A stretch of DNA of 64,000 nt from Acanthochromis polyacanthus (Eukaryota > Chordata > Actinopteri > Pomacentridae), in contig NC_067117.1 in NCBI RefSeq assembly GCF_021347895.1, positions 37,715,567 to 37,779,566 of the forward strand. Direction: 5' to 3'. A program made the position numbers and the translations under genes. Of the stretch, positions 24,284 to 33,631 are shown piece by piece (within the stretch, counting starts at the first letter, position 1; each line of letters opens with the position of its first letter). The notes under the pieces were generated by a model that was not told the DNA's origin, searched no databases, and saw nothing but the letters and a program-made list of their open reading frames with translations.

Positions 24284-25171
24284 TCAGCTAACTGGCGTTG
24301 GTTCACCTTGTTCTTCACCACTGCCTGAAGCAATCTTGACATAGAATCCCTCTGCAGCAGCAGGAGTGTCAAAAACATATTTGTTGCCATTGACTGTGAT
24401 GCAGAGACGAGCCGGGTAGTGCAGGGAGAAAGAGATTCCAGACGCGTGAAGTTTAGCTTTGATGTCCTTGAACGTTGCTCGCTGCTTGGCTAGACTCGCA
24501 CTCATGTCAGGGAAGAACAGAATCTTGTTACCGTTGAACTTGATATCATCTCGCTGCGATCTTGCCCAACGGAGGACACGTTCCTTATCTTGATACCGAA
24601 GGAATCTGGCCAAAATGGCACGGGGACGTTGTCCCGCTGCGGGCTTAGGAGCGAGTGTACGGTGCGCTCTGTCCAGCTCTGGTGGCTCTGAGAAGATGTC
24701 GCTGCCGATAACTGTCTGGAGTAGCCGCGAGATGAATTCCACAGGCGAACCTCCCTCCAGTCCCTCCGGCAAGCCAATGATTCTCAGGTTTAGGCGTCTG
24801 CAGCGATTTTCGAGGTCCTCAGTTTTGGTTATCAGCACCGCGTTACTTTTCTCCAGCTGCCCAACTCTTGTCGCTAGCACAGCTAGCTCGTCACTATGGT
24901 TGCATGTATGCGTGTTCTCGATTATCGTTATCTTCTGGCTCTGAGAATTCAGTAGGGCGCCGATGGAATCAAGCGACGATCTTATGGGCATGAGAGAGGT
25001 CTCTAGCGACATAGAGAGATTCTTTTCCAGTTCCGCAGACAAGCTTGCCCTGTGTTTCTCGAGTTCTTGTACGAGGCTAGCGAGGGTTAGCGGGTCTGCA
25101 TTAGCCATTGTTGCTATCTGAGTCGGAGAAGAGGCTTCCTCTGCTAGCTGCTGCTTTTTCCTCGGCATCAC
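24284..25171 (-). CDS. L1-B ORF1: L1-type RNA-binding protein
   Basis: An intact 295-codon frame. The N-terminal half is coiled-coil-like (LVQELEKHRASLSAELEKN, and VGQLEKSNAVLITKTEDLE), followed by the RNA-recognition-like region starting NRCRRLNLRIIGLPEG and the C-terminal domain (ARFLRYQDKERVLRWAR, GISFSLHYPARLCIT). This is the architecture of L1 ORF1 proteins, which trimerise and coat the element's RNA. I chose the ATG at 25171; a second ATG follows one codon later. The intact frame next to a broken ORF2 means the element cannot move unaided. Confidence 0.9.
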   Translation of the reverse strand: MMPRKKQQLAEEASSPTQIATMANADPLTLASLVQELEKHRASLSAELEKNLSMSLETSLMPIRSSLDSIGALLNSQSQKITIIENTHTCNHSDELAVLATRVGQLEKSNAVLITKTEDLENRCRRLNLRIIGLPEGLEGGSPVEFISRLLQTVIGSDIFSEPPELDRAHRTLAPKPAAGQRPRAILARFLRYQDKERVLRWARSQRDDIKFNGNKILFFPDMSASLAKQRATFKDIKAKLHASGISFSLHYPARLCITVNGNKYVFDTPAAAEGFYVKIASGSGEEQGEPTPVS

Positions 25172-25336
25172 CTAGCAGCCGAATCAGCTAAAGAAGAGCG
25201 AACCAACTTTCCTTGAGTAATTACCAGAGTGAAAAGGGGCAAGCGTCTAACTATTGCATATTAGATAAAGAAAATACAGGAGCTGATCCGCCGCGTGACC
25301 TTCCCCTACATTGCTCCACCGGAAGTCTTGATGTGG

Positions 25337-27822
25337 GTTTAAACGGAATCATGGAAAAGAGGTAGTTGATTTTAGGTAATATTTTCATTTTGACTGTAGC
25401 TATTCGTCCCAAAAGGGAGATGGGGAGGTTATTCCATCGCCTTAGATCTTCACAGACTTTGTCCAAAAGTGGGGTGTAGTTCAGGTGAACTAGCTCTGAG
25501 AGTTTGGAGGAAATATTTATGCCCAGATATCTGATGTTGCCAGTAGGAATAGAATAATGCGAGTTTTGGACTGTGGGATTCCACGAGTTTTCTGTTAAAG
25601 GTAGTATGATTGATTTTGACCAGTTGATGGAGTAGTCTGAAAGACATGAGAAGGTTGTAATGAGGTTAAATACTTCCTTCACTGAGGTTTTAGGTTCTTG
25701 TAGGTAAAGTAAAATGTCATCTGCGTATAGGTTAATTTTGTGTTCAGACTCCAAAGCGCAGATACCTTTGATATCAGTGTTCTGACGTACAGCTGTTGCT
25801 AATGGTTCGATAAAGATCACAAACAATAAAGGAGAGAGTGGGCATCCTTGTCTCGTTCCCCTTTGCAAACTGAAACTTTGTGAAGTGATCCCATTAGTGG
25901 TGACTGTAGCCTTGGGTGAGTTGTACAGAGCCCATATCCACTGGATAAACGATTCTCTGAAGCCAAATTTGTGGAGCACAGTGAAGAGAAAAGACCAGTT
26001 AACGTTGTCAAAGCCTTTATCTCCATCCAGTGACATAACGATAGCTTCTTTGTTGTGGTGTTGCGTCAAAGAGATTAGATTAAAGAAGTCTTCTGATATT
26101 GTTGGTGGAGTGTCAGCCATTTATGAAACCTGTTTGATCAGAGTGTATTATTGATGGGATAATTTTCTCCAACCTGGAGGCGAGTGCTTTTGAGATAATT
26201 TTGATGTCAGTGTTGATTAGTGATAGAGGTCGATAGCTGGAGGGAAGTGTAGGATCTTTGTCTGGTTTCAATAATAATTTAATTGCAGCTGTGTTCATAT
26301 GCAAACTTATATAACCATTATTTTTTATCTCTGTCACTGTCCTGAAGAAAAGGGGTGCTAACATTGACCAGAAATGTTTAAGAAATTCAGCAGGGAAGCC
26401 ACCAGGACCAGGTGCCTTGCCTGCTGGCATACTGTCTAATGCACACTGTAATTCTTTGATAGACAATGGAGCATCGAGTGTGTCTCTGTAACCTGATGTT
26501 AATTCGGGCAAGTTTAGATTGTCAAGAAAGTTATGAATATCTTCTTCGTTTGGGTTAACTGTTGATGAGTATAAACTTCGGTAATAATTATAGAAAGTCT
26601 GATTAATTTCCTGGGGTGACTGAGTGTATTTTCCTGAGGGATCCTGAATTGCTGTTATGAAGGATTTTTCTTTATTGCGCTGGAGTTGGTTCACAAGAAA
26701 TTTTCCTGATTTATTGTTGTGTTCAAAATCATTATATCTCAGCTGTTTTAATAAGAACTCTGTTTTCTTTGATAAGATATTATCGAGTTTAGTTTAACAT
26801 TTTGTAGTTCAGACCATAATTGATCACTTGGATTTATTGCGTAGTTCTCTGTAAGTTCTTTAATTTTTTCCTCAATTTCTTCCTGTAGTTGTTGATCCTT
26901 TTTTTTTTAATACGAGGAGTACGATATTATTTTGCCTCTGATTACGGCTTTTCCAGTTTCCCAAAGTAAAGATGGAGATACATCATAAGAGTCATTGTTT
27001 TTTTTAGAAAGTCTGTCCACTCACTTCTTATTATTCAATCAAATTCCTGGTCTTCGAGTAGAGAGATGTTTAGGCACCAAGTCTGAGGAGGTTTAGGGAT
27101 GGAATCTGTTTGCAGGCTGAGAGATATTGGTGCATGGTCGCTGATAATGATTGGGTGAATTTTAGTAGTAGCTTTGTGTGCAACAGAGTTATTTGAGAGG
27201 AAAAAGTCAATTCTTGAAAATGTTTGGTGCACCTGAGAGAAAAAAGTGTAGTCCCTCTTTGTTGGGTTTTTGAGTCTCCAGACATCTTCTAGTCCAAAAT
27301 CTTTCATATAATCCTGTATGATTTTAGCTGATTGTGGTTGCTTTGTGTGTATTGGACTATTAGATCGATCTAGTGACGGGTTTAATACTATGTTGAAGTC
27401 GCCACCGATAATGGTTGATGAGTTAGCAGATAAGTCTCCTGAGTGGGAGAAAACCACGTGAAAGAAGGCTGGATCATCATTATTCGGGGGTACAGATTTG
27501 CAATTGAATATAATTTATTAAAGATTGATGCCTGGATAATAATATATCTGCCCTCTAAGTCCATTACTGTGCTATTTAAAGAGAATGGTACTCTCTTATG
27601 GATTAGAATGGAAAGCCCTCTTTGTCTGCTGTTATAACAAGATGAAAAGATGATATTATAATTCGAATCTAATAAAGATTTTTCTTCTGATTGTAGTAAA
27701 TGCATTTCTTGCAGGAGCAAAATATCTGCTTTTAATTTGGAGACATAATCCATAATTTTAACTCTTTTTGTTTGTGAGCGTATCCCATGAACATTCCAGG
27801 CTACAATATTTAACTTGAACAT
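25337..27822 (-). pseudogene. L1-A ORF2, endonuclease and RT part
   Basis: Starts MFKLNIVAWNVHGIRS. Endonuclease signatures LLQEMHL, GGDFNIVLNPSLDRS and ISDHAPISLSL are visible. RT shows AGKAPGPGGFPAEFLK, SSYRPLSLINTDIKI, SDQTGF, SLDGDKGFDNVNW, RGTRQGCPLSPLLF and LYADDILLYL. Frames break near 27450, around 26700-27035 and near 26115, with extra stops. The frame is cut at 25337 in ..MIPFKPTS by the L1-B insertion. L1-A is more decayed than L1-B, in line with being older. Confidence 0.87.
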
Positions 27823-28261
27823 AAAGAGGGAAGTTCAGTCATTGAATAAGTAGCAATATAGAATATCGTCTGTGTGTGTCCTTGTGAGCTGTTTGTTGCT
27901 GTCTGTGAGCTGTGGGTGTTGGAGAGCGATGTACATAGCAAGTCAGGATCTATATATGCATTATATAATAGCACAACACTGCCTGAAAAAACTATCAACT
28001 AACACGTTATAAAACATACAAGCACAATAAACATGGGGGGTACATAGGGTGTGAGTGAAAGTGAGGGGGGTGAGTGTGTGAGAGGGGGAGAGGGGTAAAG
28101 GGAAACATATAGAGAGGGAGAGACAGAAAAGTAGGAGGAGGAGGGGGTTCTGCAGTGGGAAGTGTAGATAGGGAGAGTGACACATTTACCTTTGTGTGAT
28201 TTTGATTATTTTTTTTGATTACGTTTTCTAAACTAAATTAATAGCTAAATGTTTTCAATTA

Positions 28262-28735
28262 GGTTTGGTAGATGTCTCACATCATTTTCATCTTGAGCAT
28301 CATCAGTAATACCTTGTTCATCATCCTAAATATTCACATCACTGTAATCATCCATATTTGAATAACTTCCATACCTCTTTAGTAGGTCTTCTTTAAAGTC
28401 TTGCAGTGAGTGAGGAGTATGCTTTCGGGTTCTGTGGGAGGTAAATGTTCCATAAATATTAGTGCTGAAATTGCACTTCTTAAAAACGCAGGTAACAGTC
28501 TCATGTTTTTTCAAATGTCGACCAAGGTGTTCAAAAAACTCTCTGTAGAGATTGCATTTGCAGTGCAACAATGGCACGTGAAAGAGAGACTTCCGGAAGA
28601 TCTGACACTTTCCTGAGTGTCTTTAGAGTGATTTCTTGATAGCTGTGATTTAAGGCTACCAAATTTTTTGAAAGAACAAAAACAATCTTGGTAAAGACAT
28701 GGCAGAGATTGCACACCATGACCATGGCTCAACCT
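28262..28735 (-). pseudogene. N-terminal C2H2-finger half of the split gene family member
   Basis: Minus-strand frames show zinc-finger-like pieces: CLYQDCFCSFKKFGSLKSQL followed by SRNH, FTCHCC, LHCKCNLYREFFEHLGRHLK and CVFKKCNFSTNIYGTF followed by TSHRTRKH. An acidic stretch (DDYSDVNI, stop, DDEQGITDDAQDEND) comes next. C2H2 fingers followed by an acidic linker is how the family starts before the part found at 12330-13917. Frameshifts and a TAG at 28326-28328. It ends near the approximate 5' end of L1-A. Confidence 0.65.
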
Positions 28736-29094
28736 GTAATGTTTTAGTAATCTTGTTCTTGAAGATGTTTCAAATTTACAAATTTTGGAGGGGGCAAAAT
28801 GGCATCATTGTCATGAAACTGGGCATTTAGAACCCATGCAGCAGGCACACAGACAGGCAGGTGGGTCATTCCAGGTGAAATGACCAGATATTCCTTGGGG
28901 GTGTTGCTGTACCATTTTCAAATTAGTCCTAAATTTGTGTGCCATTAGATAGTCACAGAAGTACTTTTTATGCAAAATTGTAGGCCTGTAGCTCAAATAG
29001 TTTCTGAGTTGTGGGGGTCTGAAATTTTCAGAATTTGGGCTATAAAAAGCCTTTCCAGCGTTTTTTTTGCATCTTTAAGTGGTTATTTCTTAGC
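28736..29094. other. No gene seen; sequence of repeat-like character
   Basis: Contains GGTCATTCCAGGTGAAATGA and AAATTGTAGGCCTGTAGCTC, which look like dispersed fish repeat sequence. It appears to continue at 29975 beyond the hAT insertion. No coding potential recognised. Confidence 0.4.
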
Positions 29095-29102
29095 CTCTAG
29101 AC

Positions 29103-29966
29103 CAGGGGTCGGCAACCCGCGACTCCGGAGCCGCATGCGGCTCTTTCAGCCCTCTGTTGTGGCTCCCTGTAACTTTGGAAAATACATTGTTCTGCCTTTC
29201 AGGCGCGTTTCAATGCATTTTAATATAGAGAATTTTATTGTGAAATTACCGCTCTTACTTTGACGTGTCACTCCACCGGATGTGCTGTGCCTGTGACATG
29301 AGAGCGCAAAGCTGATGCAGAGAGACAACACGGAGCTTCCGATTCCCACACGTTTCATTCCTTTTTTTTGTTTTACTCCTGGAAAAGAAATGCCTGTAGT
29401 TTCACATCGTTTTGTACTCAAGAATGGCAAGCCTGTATATTAAAGCTACACTCCAAGAAAGACACGTCTTGTCTTTGAGTCAAAAGTACTCATGATAGGG
29501 TAATACACGTTACTCGCAAGAACACGGCTCGATGTCACATCCAGACAGCAGGTCAGAGAGTCAGAGGAGTGTCGTCTTGGAAAAATAGGGCAGCGACTTA
29601 CTGGAGAAAAGTTATTAGCTTAAGATAAATAGATAAATAGATTTTACAAGTTAAATAGACATTCGCAAAATATTGAGTTCCAGCTAACATTACGTAACAT
29701 ATGAGGTCCAGGAGCAAAAATGACATTAACCAAGTAAGATAAATATTAGTGGAAGGACACAATTAAAAAATGAATCTATTTAGAGGCTTTGTAATTAATT
29801 AATCACGACTGATTAACAAGGGCATAGAGGTAAAAAAAAAAAAAGCGATAAATGCAGTGTTGTCTTCATTTTAAATGCCAAAAGGATTTTGCGGCTCCCG
29901 GTGTTTTCTTTTCTGTGTGAAACGGGTCGAAATGGCTCTTTGAGTGTTAAAGGTTCCCGACCCCTG
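29103..29966. mobile_element. Non-autonomous hAT element (864 bp) with perfect 8-bp TSD
   Basis: Starts CAGGGGTCGGCAACCC and ends GGTTCCCGACCCCTG, inverted copies of each other. CTCTAGAC flanks both ends (29095-29102, 29967-29974). The termini are close to those of the 3764-4244 element but the interiors differ (here GGCTCTTTCAGCC and TGCGGCTCCCGG near the ends). No transposase frame. Confidence 0.92.
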
Positions 29967-29974
29967 CTCTAGAC

Positions 29975-30604
29975 ATACCAGAGAGCTGTGAGTTGGTAAA
30001 CGAGGCCTCTGCATGTAGCTAGTGCCCCACGAACATCCCCAGGTGTTTCCCTACACTCTGCAGGCCGTGGGGGCTTGCTAAAAATGAAGAGATACCTACT
30101 CACGAGTAGGGTTTGGGACCTTAAAAGTACTAGAAATACTGCAAAGAAGTGTTCTAACACCCCTGGGTTCCATTCTACACAAGCTTGTGTGATAACTTAG
30201 CAACCTGAGCTTTCTAGGTACCTCAGTTTGGAAAATATGAGCTCCCAAAGTTGGACGAGATTTTTAATTGGCCATTTTTGGTGGCAAAAATCTCAGTGTG
30301 GGACAGGTACCAGAGACCCCAATTTTTTCTACAAGACAGTTCCATCTGTCTTCTATCAGTGTACAAAAAAGCAGTGGGGTTATATTTGTATTTACTGAGA
30401 TATTCTTACTCAAAATGGCATGGGTAATGTCAAAATCGTTTTTTGCTTTTCAGTGCTTTAAATTGGGATACAAGTATTAGTAGTCATTCCAATGGTAGTA
30501 TTATGTATGTTTTGTTCTTTTTGAAATGTTAGTTGTTAAAAGGTGACTACCTTCAAAAAGTGTAATGGTATAACTTAGGGGACACACACACACACACACC
30601 TAGA
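29975..30604. other. No gene seen
   Basis: Unannotated AT-leaning sequence with a short (CA)n run near 30583. No repeat family or coding signal recognised. Confidence 0.45.
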
Positions 30605-30762
30605 AATTATGCTTTTGTTGTTTTTCTGCATTGCTCATTTTAATTAATGGATTAATTAAGAATTTGTGTCTATTTTCTGTCTGACCTACTATAACAGCCA
30701 TCCGCTGTTGCCAGGAAAAAGTATTAATTCATCTTTTAAAAGATTTTATGTTTTTAAATGGA
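30605..30762 (+). repeat. Dispersed repeat R, copy 1, left part
   Basis: Matches the reverse complement of 47059-47210 (TTTTTCTGCATTGCTCATTT, AGTATTAATTCAT, TTTTAAAAGATTTTA). It runs directly into the left target duplication ATGGA of the LTR retrotransposon. Confidence 0.8.
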
Positions 30763-31252
30763 TGTCACGGCGAGCGGGTGGACCCAAGCAGAAAGCCACA
30801 CTACCAGGGCTGGCTGAATGCAAGTGGTTTATTGTTGGGGATGAATAATGGCCAGGATGGGGAAACCAGAGTGCATGAGCGGGGGGTTCCAGGCAGGAGT
30901 GGGGGTTCCAGGCAGCTGGCTGCATGGAGGCAGGAGAAAACAAACGTGAGGAAAAACAGGGTAGAAACTCAAACAGATAATGCAAAAAGGCTGGAGAGCA
31001 AACCGAACTGCGTGGTTCTTGGTTAACACTCTGGCAGGGAGTGGAAGGCTGAGCCGGTACTTATTGCAGAGGTGAGTCATTAGTGAATGATCGTCAGCTG
31101 TCCCGGAGCCATGGAGATAGTTGATTGCCTGAGTGGAGTCAGCTTGAGAAGCAAGACTCCACTCAGGCACCGAGCTACAGGGGAAAGACAGGGCAGAGGA
31201 GCGGATGGGAGACAACCAGACAGAGACAGGGCAGAGGAGCGGAACTGTGACA
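30763..31252 (-). repeat. 3' LTR (left copy, 490 bp)
   Basis: Direct repeat of 33632-34352. It has only one to two copies of the short TTCCAGGCAGGAGTGGGGG motif and fewer GGAGACAACCAGACAGA motifs, which explains why it is about 230 bp shorter than its partner. Confidence 0.9.
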
Positions 31253-31262
31253 GTACCCCCCC

Positions 31263-33401
31263 TCAACGGGCGCCTCCCGGCGCCCCATGGACCCAACCAA
31301 ACCTACCGGGGCAACCAAGGAGCAGACAGAGACACGCATACAGACATAGGGACCAGACGGAACAGAAGGGACCAAAAGGACAGGAAGGACAGAAAACAAG
31401 GGGAACAGACAGGAGGGAAGGACCGAAACGACAGGAGGGACGGGAGGAACAGGAAGGACGGGAGGGAGAGAAATGGGAGAGGGACTGAACTAGGACTGGA
31501 CTGGACTGAGCTGAGCGAAGCTGAGGACTGGACCGGACCGAGCTGAGCGAAGCTGAGGACCGGACCGGACCGGACCGAGCTGAGCAAAGCTGAGGACCGG
31601 ACCGGACCGGACCGAGCAGAGCAAAGCTGAGGACCGGACCGGACCGGACCGAGCAGAGCAAAGCTGAGGACCGGACCGGACCGGACCGAGCAGAGCAAAG
31701 CTGAGGACCGGACCGGACCGGACCGAGAGCGGGGCCGGACAGGGCGGAGGGGCCGCTCCGGCGGACGGCCCGGACAGGACGGAGGGGCCGCTCCGGCGGA
31801 CGGCCCGGACAGGACGGAGGGGCCGCTCCGGCGGACGGCCCGGACAGGACGGAGGGGCCGCTCCGGCGGACGGCCCGGACAGGACGGAGGGGCCGCTCCG
31901 GCGGACGGCCCGGACAGACAACCGGGGGCGGAGCAGGGTCCGGTGACCCCTCCGGGGGCGGAGCAGGGTCCAGGGGCGGGTCTGGAGGGGAGGCCTTAAG
32001 CCTTTCGAAGGCAGCCGAAGTCCCGGGGGCCGGAGGCGGTGCGTCGACCACCGCCTCCGGCGGGGACTGGACCGGACTGAACTGAGAGCAGGGCTGGACA
32101 GGGCGGAGGGTCCGCTCCGGAGGATGGACCGTAGGCTGGACAGGGCAGAGGGGCCGCTCCGGCCCGGTGGGCCGGACAGGACAGAGGGGCCGCTCCGGCC
32201 CGGTGGGCCGGACAGGACAGAGGGGCCGCTCCGGCAGACGGCCCGGCCAGACAACCGGGGGCGGAGCAGGGTCCGGTGACCCCTCCGGGGGCGGAGCAGG
32301 GTCCAGGGGCGGGTCTGGAGGGGAGGCCTTAAGCCTTTCGAAGGCAGCCGAAGTCCCGGGGGCCGGAGGCGGTGCGTCGACCAGCGCGGGAACAGGAGGC
32401 GGTGCGTCGACCAGCGCGGGAACAGGAGGCGGTGCGTCGACCAGCGCGGGAACAGGAGGCGGTGCGTCGACCAGCGCGGGAACAGGAGGCGGTGCGTCGA
32501 CCAGCGCGGGAACAGGAGGCGGTGCGTCGACCAGCGCGGGAACAGGAGGCGGTGCGTCGACCAGCGCGGGAACAGGAGGCGGTGCGTCGACCAGCGCGGG
32601 AACAGGAGGCGGTGCGTCGACCAGCGCGGGAACTGGAGGCGGTGCGTCGACCAGCGCGGGAACTGGAGGCGGTGCGTCGACCAGCGCGGGAACTGGAGGC
32701 GGTGCGTCGACCAGCGCGGGAACTGGAGGCGGTGCGTCGACCAGCGCGGGAACTGGAGGCGGTGCGTCGACCAGCGCGGGAACTGGAGGCGAGTGGCTGC
32801 CATGGGGAAGTGTGACGGGGCTGTCCAGGAACTGCTGAATGTAGTCGGGTAGATAATTTATCAGACCAGGTCGCTGAACCGCCAGTCGAAGGCCCTGGAC
32901 CACAGTCTCCTGCCTGGGATCTTTCCTCCACTCGTCATGTAGATCGCGTAATGCATAAAAGTATATGCTGTTCTCCAAACAGGAGAAGAGAACTACAAGG
33001 GAGGAGCCCTGGGTCCAGGGCAGGGTGTCAGGGTCCTCAGTTGGTGGAATTGGGGTCTGGGTCGGGGTCCGGTTCTGGGGAGCAGAAGACTGAATCCGGG
33101 TCCGGTTGAGGGGAATGGAGGTCTGATTCAGGGTCTGGGGAACAGGGGACAGGAGAATGGACCCCGTGCGAACCGAAGGTGGAGGGTCAAAATGGGGCTT
33201 AGGTGGACCAGGATCCTGGGATCCTCGGCGCCTCCTGGCGTGGCGTCCTCGTCGCTCGACGATTGGCTCCACAGTCGGCAGGGGAACTGGTGCCGATTGA
33301 TAGCTGGGGGGGTCCAAACCCAGGGTCCGGTTCAACAAAAGGTCACACAACTCTCGGGAGGTGATAGAATCAGGTGGGGGCTGAGTGGTCTTGCGAGGCA
33401 T
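31263..33401 (-). CDS. Proline-rich repeat protein of the LTR element (712 codons, unknown function)
   Basis: One uninterrupted frame covering nearly the whole interior. Residues 1-200 are non-repetitive (MPRKTTQPPPDSITSRELCD.., with SCLENSIYFYALRDLHDEW and YLPDYIQQFLDSPV near the end), the likeliest remnant of a structural protein. Then come 14 copies of VPALVDAPPP, a proline-rich linker (APGTSAAFERLKASPPDPPL, present twice), PERPL/CPVRP repeats, and a low-complexity tail. No zinc knuckle, protease or polymerase motif is seen. Whether it is translated is unknown. Repeats whose length is a multiple of three keep frames open on both strands, so openness alone is weak evidence; the non-repetitive first 200 codons are the stronger argument. 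Confidence 0.55.
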   Translation of the reverse strand: MPRKTTQPPPDSITSRELCDLLLNRTLGLDPPSYQSAPVPLPTVEPIVERRGRHARRRRGSQDPGPPKPHFDPPPSVRTGSILLSPVPQTLNQTSIPLNRTRIQSSAPQNRTPTQTPIPPTEDPDTLPWTQGSSLVVLFSCLENSIYFYALRDLHDEWRKDPRQETVVQGLRLAVQRPGLINYLPDYIQQFLDSPVTLPHGSHSPPVPALVDAPPPVPALVDAPPPVPALVDAPPPVPALVDAPPPVPALVDAPPPVPALVDAPPPVPALVDAPPPVPALVDAPPPVPALVDAPPPVPALVDAPPPVPALVDAPPPVPALVDAPPPVPALVDAPPPVPALVDAPPPAPGTSAAFERLKASPPDPPLDPAPPPEGSPDPAPPPVVWPGRLPERPLCPVRPTGPERPLCPVRPTGPERPLCPVQPTVHPPERTLRPVQPCSQFSPVQSPPEAVVDAPPPAPGTSAAFERLKASPPDPPLDPAPPPEGSPDPAPPPVVCPGRPPERPLRPVRAVRRSGPSVLSGPSAGAAPPSCPGRPPERPLRPVRAVRRSGPSALSGPALGPVRSGPQLCSARSGPVRSSALLCSVRSGPVLSFALLGPVRSGPQLCSARSGPVRSSASLSSVRSSPQLRSAQSSPVLVQSLSHFSPSRPSCSSRPSCRFGPSLLSVPLVFCPSCPFGPFCSVWSLCLYACLCLLLGCPGRFGWVHGAPGGAR
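31555..31735. repeat. 37-bp tandem repeat
   Basis: Period set by GCAAAGCTGAG at 31584, 31621 and 31658, with units containing (ACCGG)n and CGAGCAGAGC. About five imperfect copies inside the LTR element ORF. Confidence 0.8.
31749..31920. repeat. 35-bp tandem repeat, about five copies
   Basis: Unit contains GGGGCCGCTCCGGCGGACGG; the CCGCTC core recurs at 31753, 31788 and 31823 and beyond. Since 35 is not a multiple of three, three units are needed to return to frame. Confidence 0.85.
32372..32791. repeat. 30-bp minisatellite, 14 copies
   Basis: Unit GGCGGTGCGTCGACCAGCGC followed by GGGAACAGGA or GGGAACTGGA. The first eight copies (from the left) carry ACAGGA, the last six ACTGGA, with no mixing. 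On the minus strand it encodes VPALVDAPPP. There are no spacers between copies. Confidence 0.95.
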
Positions 33402-33631
33402 GGTGACTGAGAACTAAACAGGGTGGCTCCAACAAAATTAACAGTGGGGTGTACTGGGCTAGACTAGATTTAACAGAAGGAGAATTACTCACAGGGGGCT
33501 GACAGGTGACCAGACGAAGAGCAGAGCAGAGGGATTCCAGTTTATGAGGACGGCGAGGGCTGTGGAGGGGAGAGGGTTGGTCCAAACCCCGGTAGTGGGC
33601 TCTCCGGGTCCGTTTGTTGGCCAGAGTGTTC

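Larger units (their letters stand above)
19661..25327 (-). mobile_element. Near full-length L1 (L1-B) nested in L1-A
   Basis: Length 5667 bp with TTGATGTGG duplicated on both sides (19652-19660 and 25328-25336). A poly-T run at 19661-19669 is the poly(A) tail on the other strand. Order on the minus strand is a short 5' UTR, ORF1 (25171-24284), a spacer, ORF2 (23742-19994) and a 3' UTR of about 330 bp. The 3' UTR contains (GT)n followed by a G run (C run on +, 19791-19809). G-rich tracts are typical of L1 3' UTRs. ORF1 is intact; ORF2 has three lesions. Confidence 0.92.
16661..28200 (-). mobile_element. L1-type LINE (L1-A), split by nested L1-B and by a solo LTR
   Basis: Minus-strand L1 ORF2 sequence lies in three colinear blocks: 27822-25337, 19651-18521 and 16883-16721, separated by L1-B and a solo LTR. 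The 3' end is marked by an A-rich tail (T-rich on the + strand, 16661-16685). No ORF1 is found upstream of 27822, so the copy is probably 5'-truncated or lost ORF1. Its left end borders the GC-rich block; whether that block is part of it is unresolved. The 28200 boundary is approximate. L1-A appears to have separated the two halves of the zinc-finger-family gene. Confidence 0.8.

Noticed and set aside
28736..30604. A host gene around the 29.1-kb hAT element
   Set aside because: Flanks look like dispersed repeat sequence and the frames are short; no exon-like conservation seen.
32372..32791. CRISPR-like regular array
   Set aside because: Units are directly adjacent with no unique spacers, and the context is a eukaryotic LTR element.
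32167..32838. Long + strand frames (GGGASTSAGT-type and RRPAREQEAV-type repeats)
   Set aside because: They are the other frames of the 30-bp minisatellite; a stop-free repeat whose length is a multiple of three keeps them open. No non-repetitive part supports them.
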